From Duncaniella muricolitica (GTDB lineage Bacteria; Bacteroidota; Bacteroidia; Bacteroidales; Muribaculaceae): DNA of 64,000 nucleotides. Position numbers and translations under genes: made by a program. The stretch lies in contig CP061009.1 of NCBI GenBank assembly GCA_025808375.1, positions 2,604,001 through 2,668,000 on the forward strand, in the 5' to 3' direction. Positions 34,447-43,456 of this stretch are shown one piece after another (the stretch's first letter is position 1; every line of letters begins with the position of its first letter). Under the pieces are notes generated by a model. That model was not told the origin of the DNA and ran no database searches. It saw nothing but the letters and a program-made list of their open reading frames with translations.

Positions 34447-34590
34447 AGGGGGATACAAAAGTTTCAAAAAGACATAAGAAACATAAGTTTTTAATTTTCT
34501 AAAAGTAGAGTCAACATAATCACTACTCTCTAAAAACAAAAACTTATGTTTCTTATGTCTTTTTGAAACTTTTGTATCCCCCCTTTTCGT
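34440..34590. repeat. Long hairpin repeat IR2 (45-bp perfect arms)
   Basis: Bases 34448-34492 are the exact reverse complement of 34538-34582. The match extends outward to about 34440 and 34590 with two single-base bulges. The interior (34493-34537) contains a short AGAGT/ACTCT stem. The arms contain TACAAAAGTTTCAAAA and GAAACA, like IR1 at 23231, with 8 extra bases between these blocks. The porin gene downstream already has its own terminator, so IR2 is not needed for that and looks like an independent element. Confidence 0.9.
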
Positions 34591-34607
34591 ATCCCCCTAT
34601 TGTATCT

Positions 34608-34652
34608 TAAAAATAAAAGCGGCACCCCGCCCCTCCCGGGGAAGAATGCCGC
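34608..34652 (-). terminator. Intrinsic terminator of the OmpA porin gene
   Basis: On the minus strand GCGGCA..CCCCG pairs with CGGGG..TGCCGC (plus 34619-34652) and is followed by TTTTATTTTTA (plus 34608-34618), 41 bases after the stop codon. Confidence 0.85.
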
Positions 34653-34693
34653 ACCTTCCAATAATCAAAATAAAACCTAACTTATGATGGGTT

Positions 34694-35896
34694 TTACTTT
34701 GTTGCGGTAATGATAACCACTCGGCTCAGCGAGGGGTCATCGAAGAACATGTTGCCTACGCCTCCACTCCAAGATACCTCGAGGCGATCGGCAGCGATGC
34801 CAAATTCGTTTACAAGATAGTCTCTTACTGACTGTGCACGCTCACGGCTCAACACCTCATTGATATCGGCATTGCCCGTAGCCTTGTCGGCATAACCGAT
34901 CACCGAAAAGCGCGATTTACTGTCAGACTTTCTGATCATCTCGGCCACCATTTCGAGCTGTGCGCGGTCAGCGTTTGACAGCGAGCTGACATTGATTGGG
35001 AAGTAGATGATATAATTGCCGTTGGCATTAACCACAGTGTTGTGCTGCACGATCTGGCCGGCCTTCTCACGCTCGAGTTTCTCATTGGCAGCGATGAGTT
35101 CGGCCACCTGACGGCGCAGGTCATTGACAGCCGCATTGTCATACTCCACCACCTTGAGCACGCGGGTCTTCCAGCCACGGGGTGCGAAACGATATGTCAC
35201 GCCGGCTGTCACGCTCAGCATGGCATCAAAAGTGCGGCGTCCGATCTCTCCGTCAAGATCATCGTTGGTAATCATCGCGCGCAGGTCGAGATTGATATCG
35301 ATGGCCTTGCCTACGTGAAACATGTTGAACACACCCACATTACCTATCACAGTGTTCTGATGGGGATTGTCATATACATGGCCCCAGCCTACACCGATAT
35401 AGGGGGCACAGCCATACACTCGTGTGGGCTTGTAGCCGCCAATTATATTGGTCAGGTCAAACATCATGTCGGCATGCAGGGTGAAGAAATTAAACTTCTG
35501 CTGGCACAGGAAACCGTAAGGATTGGTATACTTGCCAGGGACCTCCTTGCCGGTATTGTAGATACCGCCGTTGGGGTCGCCCCATGTCTGGGTGGCACCT
35601 TTGCCCGACAGTCCGCTATACATGAGGCGCACTCCGATGGAGGGTGAGAACCACTTGCCCACGGCTATGTCGAGAGCCGGTGACAGACGGTCGCCAAACG
35701 AGGCCTGACGGTCATGGTCGCCAAAGAATATCTGACCGCCCACTCCGGCACTGATAAACCAGTTGCTCTTGAAGTCGGTCTTCATCTCCGTGATGGTCTC
35801 GCTGTAAGACTCGGCCACCATGGCCTCATCCACACTCTGCGCATACACGCCCGTAGCGACGAGCGAAACCGCCGCTGTCAAAATGTACTTTTTCAT
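34694..35896 (-). CDS. OmpA-family outer membrane porin
   Basis: From the ATG at 35896 the protein has 400 residues and begins with the signal peptide KKYILTAAVSLVATGVYAQ. The longer frame from 35929 adds an unlikely hydrophobic stretch. The N-terminal half forms a beta-barrel (NWFISAGVGGQIFFGDHD..., PALDIAVGKWFSPSIGVRLMYSG, MLSVTAGVTYRFAPRGWKTR). A short coiled region follows (DLRRQVAELIAANEKLEREKAG), and then the OmpA domain (FSVIGYADKATGNADINEVLSRERAQSVRDYL, residues 295-395), which binds peptidoglycan. It should be an abundant outer-membrane protein. It lies 57 bases after the second fimbrillin gene, but the strong terminator afterwards suggests a separate transcript. Confidence 0.88.
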   Translation of the reverse strand: MKKYILTAAVSLVATGVYAQSVDEAMVAESYSETITEMKTDFKSNWFISAGVGGQIFFGDHDRQASFGDRLSPALDIAVGKWFSPSIGVRLMYSGLSGKGATQTWGDPNGGIYNTGKEVPGKYTNPYGFLCQQKFNFFTLHADMMFDLTNIIGGYKPTRVYGCAPYIGVGWGHVYDNPHQNTVIGNVGVFNMFHVGKAIDINLDLRAMITNDDLDGEIGRRTFDAMLSVTAGVTYRFAPRGWKTRVLKVVEYDNAAVNDLRRQVAELIAANEKLEREKAGQIVQHNTVVNANGNYIIYFPINVSSLSNADRAQLEMVAEMIRKSDSKSRFSVIGYADKATGNADINEVLSRERAQSVRDYLVNEFGIAADRLEVSWSGGVGNMFFDDPSLSRVVIITATK

Positions 35897-35953
35897 TTGG
35901 TTTATAATTATAATAGTTAAATGAATCAAATGTCATATATGTAGTATCCCCCC

Positions 35954-38029
35954 CTACTCTCTTACGCATCTTACCGCAAGAGCAGAGCTACGTTTCAGAA
36001 TATTGTTAACTTGAACCTGATTGTAACTATTGGAAATATTAGAATTATTATTTTCCACATAAGACGACATGCTAATGCACAACGCTCTGCGCTCTCCACT
36101 TTTCGGATCGGCAGGATTACTGTACCAATATCGGCCTGTTTTAGTCACACTTGAAAAGTATGCTCGTTTATTGCCGTTGCCTGTATATATTGTCACAGGC
36201 AAATAATATCCGTCCCGGGCACCGTTTTGCGGAAACCAAATGCCTTCGGTATCAGACTCATTGGCCATGAAATAGTAACCGTTGTCATATTTGATATAGT
36301 TCAGACGATCAAGACGGGCCGCATTGACGGCACTGGTGTTACTTCCGTTCTCATTTTTTACAAAATAAGTGAATGTCTGGCTATTGGCCACACGATAGCC
36401 GACAGGTGACGGGTCATAGATAGTCTTTACATCCGTGAAACTTTTCTCATCAGAAGCCTGCTCTACGGCAAAATTGGTATTTCCCCACAAGTAAAGATTC
36501 TCAATATTAAGCCAATCATCACAGCTTTCAATCGTAGTCATCTGCATTGGATTACGCACACCATATTCTATTGTAGCTTTGCCTCTATCGGCCGATGTAA
36601 AACGATTGATAAATCGATAACAGCGTGTGGCGGCATCATCGGTTGTTATTTCCTGACCATTCACATATATTATTGAATCAGAAGATACAGGATCCTTGCG
36701 TCCCCACTGATACAGAACACCATATGCAGACTTATCGGAGCGGTCACCGAGATTGCGACTCATTACCGTGTACCTATGTCCTTTATAATTAGTTAATTCT
36801 ACATCATTAGGAAGTGTGTCTCCAACACCCCATATATGCCAGCTCCAAAGTATATCACCAGTCGCATCAGCACCGCTGTAAACTGCAATTACCGCATTGC
36901 CAACATTACCGGTTGTGGTATAATACACACGTCCGTCGCGCAATTCAATATCTGAAATAAATCCCTGCACATCCTCCCACAACAGGCTCGCCGAGCGAGG
37001 TGTTATTGTCGCGTCATCCGTGTGAAATCCTGCTCCGGGGATAATGCCTTTCTGACCATTGCCTATCACCGTAGCCTTAAAGTCATGAACACCGGCCGAA
37101 GTAACCATATAGCAGTTGGCAGTCTCTTCTTCCGGTTCGACAGGTATCTCATCTATCACAACATCGTCACCAAAGAGACTAAGGTCAACATTGAATGTAT
37201 ATACCGAATTGGACTCAAAGTCATATGCTATATGTTTGGTGACTGTAGCAGTATGTTTGTCTGTGGTCACGATTATCTTTACTTCATCGTCTTCCTTGAA
37301 ATCAGGAGCACACGTCATATACGCGCTATATGTCTTGCCGGGTTCCAATTTCGGCGTATCTGTCCATAAGAGTGTCACGCTATTGGACATATCACCTGTA
37401 AAACTATACTTGCCGTTATTCAAATCAAATGTAAAATCTCCGGCCAACACTCGTTGTGACGGCAGTTCAATTGTCACACTTCTGAGAGTCTCGTTTTCAA
37501 TCGTTGTCCCTGTGACATTGACATTGACACACAGTAGTGAAAATATGTGATTGAAATCAAACTCGTTATCAGCACCCTCACGAGGAATACCATACTTATA
37601 GTCTCCCTCTATGCGTCGTGTCTGCGAGTCGTAATGCTGAACTGACGGTAATGCACCTTTTACCGCAGTGGACTGACATGCATCATTATCAGGGCTATAA
37701 GGATAATAGGCCAACAGTGGAGCATCACAGTCTCCCGTAAATGTCGTGCGACCTAAAGGCTGCGTTGAGTTTGATGTAAATTTTTTGTTATTGACACCGT
37801 TGCTATAGACGCCTATGGCATCTCCGGGCATCCATAATATTCCGACATGACCGCCGGTATAGGTTGTAGGATCAATTGCTGTACGCGAATTATCAGACGT
37901 TCCGTTTATATTGGCTATGATAGTAGTGACATTGCCGCATACGTTACTTGACATCTCGTCAGTTTTGTCGCATGAGATAAATGCAACCGTCATTGCCGAG
38001 CATAATGTGATATATTTTAGATTCTTCAT
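35954..38029 (-). CDS. Fimbrillin-like lipoprotein with FISUMP-like C-terminus
   Basis: The protein has 691 residues with a lipobox (TVAFISC, Cys near 20). Residues 25-300 follow the fimbrillin family pattern (SRTAIDPTTYTGGHVGILWMPGDAIGVYS, LLAYYPYSPDN, HIFSLLCVNVNVTG). The C-terminal 300 residues (HRYTVMSRNLGDRSDKSAYGVLYQWGRKDP..., PSPVGYRVANSQTF, YWYSNPADPKSGERRALCISMSS, ALAVRCVRE) resemble the FISUMP/major-paralogous domain of surface proteins. It should be displayed on the cell surface. It is the last gene behind the polysaccharide locus, 86 bases after the PLC-like fusion gene. Confidence 0.75.
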   Translation of the reverse strand: MKNLKYITLCSAMTVAFISCDKTDEMSSNVCGNVTTIIANINGTSDNSRTAIDPTTYTGGHVGILWMPGDAIGVYSNGVNNKKFTSNSTQPLGRTTFTGDCDAPLLAYYPYSPDNDACQSTAVKGALPSVQHYDSQTRRIEGDYKYGIPREGADNEFDFNHIFSLLCVNVNVTGTTIENETLRSVTIELPSQRVLAGDFTFDLNNGKYSFTGDMSNSVTLLWTDTPKLEPGKTYSAYMTCAPDFKEDDEVKIIVTTDKHTATVTKHIAYDFESNSVYTFNVDLSLFGDDVVIDEIPVEPEEETANCYMVTSAGVHDFKATVIGNGQKGIIPGAGFHTDDATITPRSASLLWEDVQGFISDIELRDGRVYYTTTGNVGNAVIAVYSGADATGDILWSWHIWGVGDTLPNDVELTNYKGHRYTVMSRNLGDRSDKSAYGVLYQWGRKDPVSSDSIIYVNGQEITTDDAATRCYRFINRFTSADRGKATIEYGVRNPMQMTTIESCDDWLNIENLYLWGNTNFAVEQASDEKSFTDVKTIYDPSPVGYRVANSQTFTYFVKNENGSNTSAVNAARLDRLNYIKYDNGYYFMANESDTEGIWFPQNGARDGYYLPVTIYTGNGNKRAYFSSVTKTGRYWYSNPADPKSGERRALCISMSSYVENNNSNISNSYNQVQVNNILKRSSALAVRCVRE

Positions 38030-38054
38030 CTACTGGTATTATTGGTAGGTAAGA

Positions 38055-38105
38055 ATCGGGTCACAACTCCGACGGAGTCTGTATTCACGGGAGCCGTGAC
38101 CCGAT
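38055..38105 (-). terminator. Hairpin between the two fimbrillin-like genes
   Basis: ATCGGGTCAC (38055-38064) pairs perfectly with GTGACCCGAT (38096-38105), and an inner ACTCC/GGAGT stem lies at 38066-38078. Without a T-run on the minus strand it may stabilise or partly terminate the transcript between the two genes. Confidence 0.55.
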
Positions 38106-38115
38106 AGATTAATGA

Positions 38116-40773
38116 TTATTTCAGAGGACTGAGTCCGTTTTTGCTATTAGAAAATGATGAATTGGTATTGTCCTGCACATTGCTCGACGGAGTGGCACTG
38201 TTGCCCGAAGCACGGTTGAGCATGAATGCTGCATTGTTGTTGATGATAGCGCGAATCAGGTCGGCCGACTTATATTTGTCTTCCTCTCCGGTGGGTGGGA
38301 TAGCATAATTCATAAATACAAGGCCCAGAGGACAAGGCATACGGTCTGGTTTTGAAATTGCTGTAAGAAGGTAAGGGTTAAGCTCTTGGGCAAGATTCTG
38401 ACAGCCGCTGACATTATTGGACACATAGTAACCGCCAATCGCACACTCATAGAAAGTGCGGTGCAAGCCGCCCTGATAGTTCTGATATGCAATAGCATTC
38501 ATAGCATCAATGGCTTTTTTACGATCTTGAAGTACTGAACTGTTACTTACCATTTCAAGCTCGGTATAGCACCATCTCAAGTCGGTTGTCGGCCCAGTAG
38601 CACCATCGCCATAAGGTGCGACAGGTTTACCCCATTGCAGATTGACAGTAAGAGGTTGTGCACCACTACCTTCCATCCAACGAGAGAACAATGCAGGAGT
38701 ATTGCCTGTCCAACCAAAACCCTCGTTCTCATTATTGTTAGTATCATTGGTATTTATCTTTACAATTACCTGGCCCTGAACATCCCTAATCGTTGTATTA
38801 GCTGTTACAGGGGTTGTATAAAGCACCTTCTTTCCGGTCGTCTTATTATCTGTAGCCGCAAGTCGAACAAGACACGATTCTACCGCAACAACCCATGCCT
38901 GAGCAGTAGTCAATGTCATCGAGCCGGTATATGTTACCACCGGTTCGGAAGATGTCCACGGATCATCATCACTGAATACTCCACTGGTATCCCATGTGAT
39001 ATTAAAAATACCGCTTCCATTAAGAGTTTGGCCTGTTTTTGTTCGGGTTTCAGTAATCGTGACAGTCCGGCACGGCACAGTAACATTTCGTGAATAAGGA
39101 CACTCATAACCAAATTCAAAGAACATAAAGCCCTCCTTATTCATTGTCTCGGCAAGAGAGATCAGAGCATCCGAGAAAGATTCGGATGGATTACTTGTTG
39201 CTGATGTCACATTTCTTTTACGGTAGAGTCGTAATGCCACCTTCGGCATCTGCTGATAAGTTGTAGTACGAGTCTGTGTGACTGTCGCATTTGTCAGAGT
39301 ATATGATCCCCCACTACCACTACTTTGCGTTCCGCCTGAGACTACGGTATTGGGATTTCCCGTCTTTTCATACATATGCTCATCATAATAATCCATAGTG
39401 CTTGCATTATTGGATGTAAGCCGAGTTTTGAAATTCACATCAGTGTAAGGAATCGTGCCACCAAGAGTGTGTACCTCAAAAGCACGGATACCGGCATTGT
39501 ACTGATCGGCAAGCGAAGCCGAACCTTGATTATTTGAACTTGACGAGTGCCATGTTCCGGGGATTGAAAGCTCGGAAATATAGATATTGGGGTCGAGCTG
39601 GCTGATCCAGTGGGCAAAATCAAACTCGGCACCACGCACGTGGAAATATCCAAGTTTCACAGGATGAATTTTACCGCTGACCATATCGTTGTCACCAAGA
39701 TTCTGAATATATTCACCGCAGTCGGTCATAATACGTATGCGGAGTTGATTCAGATTTTTAATCTGGCCGGGAATAAGAAATGCACGAAGGCGAAGATGGT
39801 CAATGTCATCAACACTCGGAGTTTCAGTATTGACACGAATATATAGAGTCGGGAAAATCTGAGTGCCATCAACAATCTGTGAAAGCTGAAGCTGCACAGA
39901 TGAATTACCATCAATATTCTTTACTGTACCATTCTCCATATCAAGGTCAAATGTGCCTGAGATCTTCTTGGTATCATCAACATTACCACTCGCGTCAATA
40001 GGCTCAACGGTCACAGTCTGAATATTGATATAATCTCGTGATGCCTGTGCCTCATTGCCATTAAGAGTATTGGGGGTTACAGGACCATTTATGGTTATGT
40101 CAAGCACATCAGCCAGGACCTGGAAATTCAGAGGCACCATCTGCCCCCACTGGGCATCGGAAATCTTTGTCTTGGCAACCATAATGGCAGCAGCCATATC
40201 AGGCTCACCATAGATCGTAGTCTGATCATTCTTATCAGCCTTGTTATTTCCGAGCACTCCTTGGAGGTCATTAAACTGATTACCTCCGGCTGTAGTAGCC
40301 TTATAGGACAGAGGAGACTGACCGGGGTCTACCGTGGCGCGAATGGTATTGTCGGTACCGTTAAGAAATTCGCCACCCGCAGCACTGGCCGGGTAGAAAG
40401 CATAAAAATTGTGAGGAGATGTTTCGGGGCCCCACTGTATGCCTTTCTCTCCGACCTTTACCACTGACTTGGCAACATTTGAATTGCCGGTTGTAGTCGG
40501 ATTTACCACATATTCAGCGATTGGGTTGGACGCAGCCTTGCAGTAAATCTTGATCTTTTCCTCTTGGGTATTTATGTAATTGCCCCAGTATATTGACTGG
40601 GCGTCAGTCGCATCCCAGTCATCCTGATACATCGTGCGGCTCCGTGATGCAATTGAAAATTCCACATCATCACCTTTTGCCGCTATGGGGGTAGTAACCT
40701 CCATCCTGTCCTCGCTGCACGAAGTCGTCAAAGCGAGCACAAAGGCTGATGCCATAATAAATTTGTAATTCAT
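38116..40773 (-). CDS. Fimbrillin-like lipoprotein fused to a PI-PLC-like domain
   Basis: The protein has 885 residues with a lipobox (VLALTTSC). Residues 30-375 are fimbrillin-like (RSRTMYQDDWDATDAQSIYWGNY..., HNFYAFYPASAAGG, HLRLRAFLIPGQIKNLNQLRIRI). From about 390 (LDPNIYISELSIPGTWHSSSS..., ADQYNAGIRAFEVHTLGG) the sequence resembles the start of PI-PLC X domains (IPGTHDS, GIRxFDIR), with the likely active-site His shifted by one position. The remaining 450 residues are Thr/Ser/Asn-rich and contain no second motif that I recognise. Lipid cleavage is therefore uncertain. It follows the 64-residue gene by 32 bases. Confidence 0.65.
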   Translation of the reverse strand: MNYKFIMASAFVLALTTSCSEDRMEVTTPIAAKGDDVEFSIASRSRTMYQDDWDATDAQSIYWGNYINTQEEKIKIYCKAASNPIAEYVVNPTTTGNSNVAKSVVKVGEKGIQWGPETSPHNFYAFYPASAAGGEFLNGTDNTIRATVDPGQSPLSYKATTAGGNQFNDLQGVLGNNKADKNDQTTIYGEPDMAAAIMVAKTKISDAQWGQMVPLNFQVLADVLDITINGPVTPNTLNGNEAQASRDYINIQTVTVEPIDASGNVDDTKKISGTFDLDMENGTVKNIDGNSSVQLQLSQIVDGTQIFPTLYIRVNTETPSVDDIDHLRLRAFLIPGQIKNLNQLRIRIMTDCGEYIQNLGDNDMVSGKIHPVKLGYFHVRGAEFDFAHWISQLDPNIYISELSIPGTWHSSSSNNQGSASLADQYNAGIRAFEVHTLGGTIPYTDVNFKTRLTSNNASTMDYYDEHMYEKTGNPNTVVSGGTQSSGSGGSYTLTNATVTQTRTTTYQQMPKVALRLYRKRNVTSATSNPSESFSDALISLAETMNKEGFMFFEFGYECPYSRNVTVPCRTVTITETRTKTGQTLNGSGIFNITWDTSGVFSDDDPWTSSEPVVTYTGSMTLTTAQAWVVAVESCLVRLAATDNKTTGKKVLYTTPVTANTTIRDVQGQVIVKINTNDTNNNENEGFGWTGNTPALFSRWMEGSGAQPLTVNLQWGKPVAPYGDGATGPTTDLRWCYTELEMVSNSSVLQDRKKAIDAMNAIAYQNYQGGLHRTFYECAIGGYYVSNNVSGCQNLAQELNPYLLTAISKPDRMPCPLGLVFMNYAIPPTGEEDKYKSADLIRAIINNNAAFMLNRASGNSATPSSNVQDNTNSSFSNSKNGLSPLK

Positions 40774-40805
40774 ATTAGCTGCTTGTTAAATATGAGATTG
40801 GTTGG

Positions 40806-41000
40806 TTAATTATCAATCTGCCAGGGATTTGCAGAGAAATCATTGTTGCTCGTATCCGCAACTCCTTGTGCGGAAATGTCTACTCCCTTTGATTGGCTGT
40901 CATCTTCGCCAAACTGGACCGAGCCTCCGCAGATGGAGCTTTCGAGCTCCACGCGGGTTACCGCAGTCGCGGGCTGTTCATAAAATTTTTTACCTTTCAT
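40806..41000 (-). CDS. 64-residue peptide with Cys-Gly-Gly motif (possible precursor peptide)
   Basis: The peptide begins MKGKKFYEQPATAVTRVELE, continues SSICGG, and ends in an acidic, Ser/Asn-rich segment (residues 27-64) ending SANPWQIDN. It resembles a class of short Bacteroidales proteins that open with K-x-Y/F-x-x-P and contain an Ile/Leu-(Cys/Ala)-Gly motif, whose function I do not know. The pattern could be a leader with a double-glycine-type cleavage site and a short core, or a small surface protein. It has no signal peptide. It lies 64 bases after wzc and 32 bases before the PLC-like fusion gene. Modification of its serines by the upstream HprK-like kinase would be a guess. Confidence 0.65.
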   Translation of the reverse strand: MKGKKFYEQPATAVTRVELESSICGGSVQFGEDDSQSKGVDISAQGVADTSNNDFSANPWQIDN

Positions 41001-41064
41001 GATTGTTAAATGGTTTTAGGTTATTTATAATGATATGTAGTAAGCATTATGTCAGCCGTCAGCC

Positions 41065-43443
41065 TCAGAAGAGACGGAAGCGGCGGCGTTTCTTGTGTTT
41101 GTAGCCATAGCCATAGCCGTAACCATATCCGTAGCCGTAACCGTAGCCATAACCGCTGTTAAGCTCCGCGCCGTTGAGTATGATGGCGAGGTTGCCGAGC
41201 GAGCCGTCATCGTAGAGCGACTGTATCTCTGGCAACTGACGGCGGTCGAGCGAGCCCACGCGCACTATGAAGAGGGTTATGTCAGCCACGCGGCTACTGA
41301 TGGTGGCGTCGGCCACCATGCCGACAGGCACTGAGTCGACTATGATGTAGTCATAACGACGGCGCATCTCCTCGAAGAGCTTGTCGAACCGCGGGCTGTT
41401 GAGCAACTCCACAGGATTGGGGGGCACCACGCCCGAGGGCACCACGTCGGGGCGTCCGTCACGCCTGACGGTGATGTCGTCGAGCGTCACCTCCGGGTCA
41501 TAGAGATAGTTGGTGATGCCTGTCTGCATATGATCTATACCCTCGCGGTGAGTCAGTGTGCCCTTGCGTATGTCGACGTCGACAAGGGCTACGCGCTTGC
41601 CTCCGGCAGCCAGGGCTTCGGCCATGTTGATAGCCGAGAATGTCTTGCCGGCACTCTCGCGAAATGATGTGGTCATCAACACCTTGGCATCACGTCCGGA
41701 GGACTTGGTCATCATGGTGATATTGGCCAGCACTATGCGGAAGGCATCGTCGATGAGTGACTTCATGAACGCCTGGCGACCTTCATAGGCCTTGCGGCTC
41801 TGTGTGACGGGACGTCGGCGATTGAGCACCTTGTTGTAGGGCACCTCGCCGAGAAACGGCACCGAGATCATCTCCTTGATGTCGCGGCGTCCGCGCACGC
41901 GGGTGTTCATGAACGAGAGCACGAGCAGCACCACGGTAGGCACGAAGAGACCGGCCATGAGGCCGAGGGCGAGTATGCGGTTGCGCTGGGGCGAGATCAT
42001 GGCCACACTGCCTTCGGGTCCGTCGATAATGCGGGCATTGTTGTCGGCCATGGCCTGGGAGAGAGCGTTCTCCTCCCGACGGTTGAGCAGGAAGAGATAG
42101 AGCGACTCCTTAATCTTCTGCTGACGCTCGATGGAGAGTATCTCCCTCTCCTTGCGCGGTATGGAGGCTATGCGCGACTCGGCCGCGCTTTCATAGCCGC
42201 GGGCGTCGCTGCGCTTGACCTGAAATGAGACAATGATGTTGTCGACACCGCTGAGGATGTTTTTGCGCAACACCTGCATGGTGTTTGTCAGCTCCTCGAT
42301 GACCGGGTTGGCCTCGGAACTCTCGTCGATGAGTCGGTCGCGCTGGAGCTTGACAGAGTTGTAGTGTGATATCTGGCTCTCTATCGACTGGTCGTTGATG
42401 CCGAGATTGGTGGGTATGAGGTCATTGTTGCGCGCCGGATCGGTGAGATATTCCTTGATAAACATTGCTATGCGCAACTGTGTGTCATACAGGAGAGCAT
42501 CGGCATTGTAGCGGGCCGACTCGCCCATGTAACGCGAGGTCATGGAGCCGATGTCGACCACCTGATTGTCGCGTCGATAGGCCTCGAGTTCGTTTTCGAC
42601 ACCGCCAAGCTCGCTGCCTATGATGCGCAGACGCTCGTTGATGAAGTTGGCCGTGTTGACAGCCACCTGGTTTTTATCATTGATCGACTCCTGGTTGTAG
42701 ACCTCGATGATGGTGTTGAGAATATCAATGTCGAGTTCCTTTGAGCCGGAGGTGACGGCGATGTTGATGATTGTACCGTCCTTCTCCTCCTGGCGTATGC
42801 CCAGATGGCTCACAAGCTCGTTGACGGCCTGAAGCTCGGGCACTTTGACTATATTGATCTCACGGCCATACCATGAGAGCGACATGGACTCAGTCTTCTG
42901 GACCATAATCTGCTGACCGTTGACCTTGTAGAGCTTGCCATAGGCGAGACGCAGGTCTTTCTCTTTCTCGCCCTGACGGAGCGAGAGGCGCGCACTCACA
43001 GAGTCGACCGGCGTAAGCGAGAACGTGAAGGAGGCCGACGGACGGATGGAGGGAAATATCACCTCAACGGGCGACTCGCCATATATATTGACATTGCGCA
43101 GCCCCTCACGGGTGAAGTAGCGCACATCAGCTCGTGTGCGGGCCACTACCTCCTGCAGCAACCGCTTGGAGCGGAACTGGAGGATTTCATTGGTTACGTT
43201 AACGCGGTTGATGGAGTTTTCGTAACGGTCAAAACCACCGGTCGACGTCTTGTTGGAGGGGTCTTTGATTATAACCTTGGTCTGCGCGAAAAACACCATA
43301 GGGGCGGTGGCGTAATGATACCACGCAAATGCCAGACACAAGGCAAGTGACGCCACATACCACGGCCACTTGGAGAGCAGATAAAGAAGTATGTCGATAA
43401 GATTGGGGCCCTTAGGCTGTCTCGACTGATTTTCTATTGACAT
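41065..43443 (-). CDS. wzc: Wzc-type polysaccharide co-polymerase and BY-kinase
   Basis: The protein has 792 residues with helices near 28-48 (WPWYVASLALCLAFAWYHYA) and 490-515 flanking a large periplasmic, coiled-coil-rich Wzz domain. The C-terminal kinase has Walker A TSFRESAGKTFSA, where Ser replaces the first Gly, Walker A' VALVDVDIRKG and Walker B YDYIIVDSVPVG. The tail has nine uninterrupted Gly-Tyr pairs and then KHKKRRRFRLF, an unusually regular version of the tyrosine cluster that BY-kinases phosphorylate. It controls chain length and export with Wza. Only two bases separate the end of the wza-wzc repeat region from wza. Confidence 0.92.
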   Translation of the reverse strand: MSIENQSRQPKGPNLIDILLYLLSKWPWYVASLALCLAFAWYHYATAPMVFFAQTKVIIKDPSNKTSTGGFDRYENSINRVNVTNEILQFRSKRLLQEVVARTRADVRYFTREGLRNVNIYGESPVEVIFPSIRPSASFTFSLTPVDSVSARLSLRQGEKEKDLRLAYGKLYKVNGQQIMVQKTESMSLSWYGREINIVKVPELQAVNELVSHLGIRQEEKDGTIINIAVTSGSKELDIDILNTIIEVYNQESINDKNQVAVNTANFINERLRIIGSELGGVENELEAYRRDNQVVDIGSMTSRYMGESARYNADALLYDTQLRIAMFIKEYLTDPARNNDLIPTNLGINDQSIESQISHYNSVKLQRDRLIDESSEANPVIEELTNTMQVLRKNILSGVDNIIVSFQVKRSDARGYESAAESRIASIPRKEREILSIERQQKIKESLYLFLLNRREENALSQAMADNNARIIDGPEGSVAMISPQRNRILALGLMAGLFVPTVVLLVLSFMNTRVRGRRDIKEMISVPFLGEVPYNKVLNRRRPVTQSRKAYEGRQAFMKSLIDDAFRIVLANITMMTKSSGRDAKVLMTTSFRESAGKTFSAINMAEALAAGGKRVALVDVDIRKGTLTHREGIDHMQTGITNYLYDPEVTLDDITVRRDGRPDVVPSGVVPPNPVELLNSPRFDKLFEEMRRRYDYIIVDSVPVGMVADATISSRVADITLFIVRVGSLDRRQLPEIQSLYDDGSLGNLAIILNGAELNSGYGYGYGYGYGYGYGYGYKHKKRRRFRLF

Positions 43444-43456
43444 TGTATGTTTTTTT

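Noticed and set aside
41095..41160. Tandem repeat that could be taken for a CRISPR or microsatellite array
   Set aside because: It is a coding (Gly-Tyr) repeat in Wzc. There are no spacers and no cas genes in the window.
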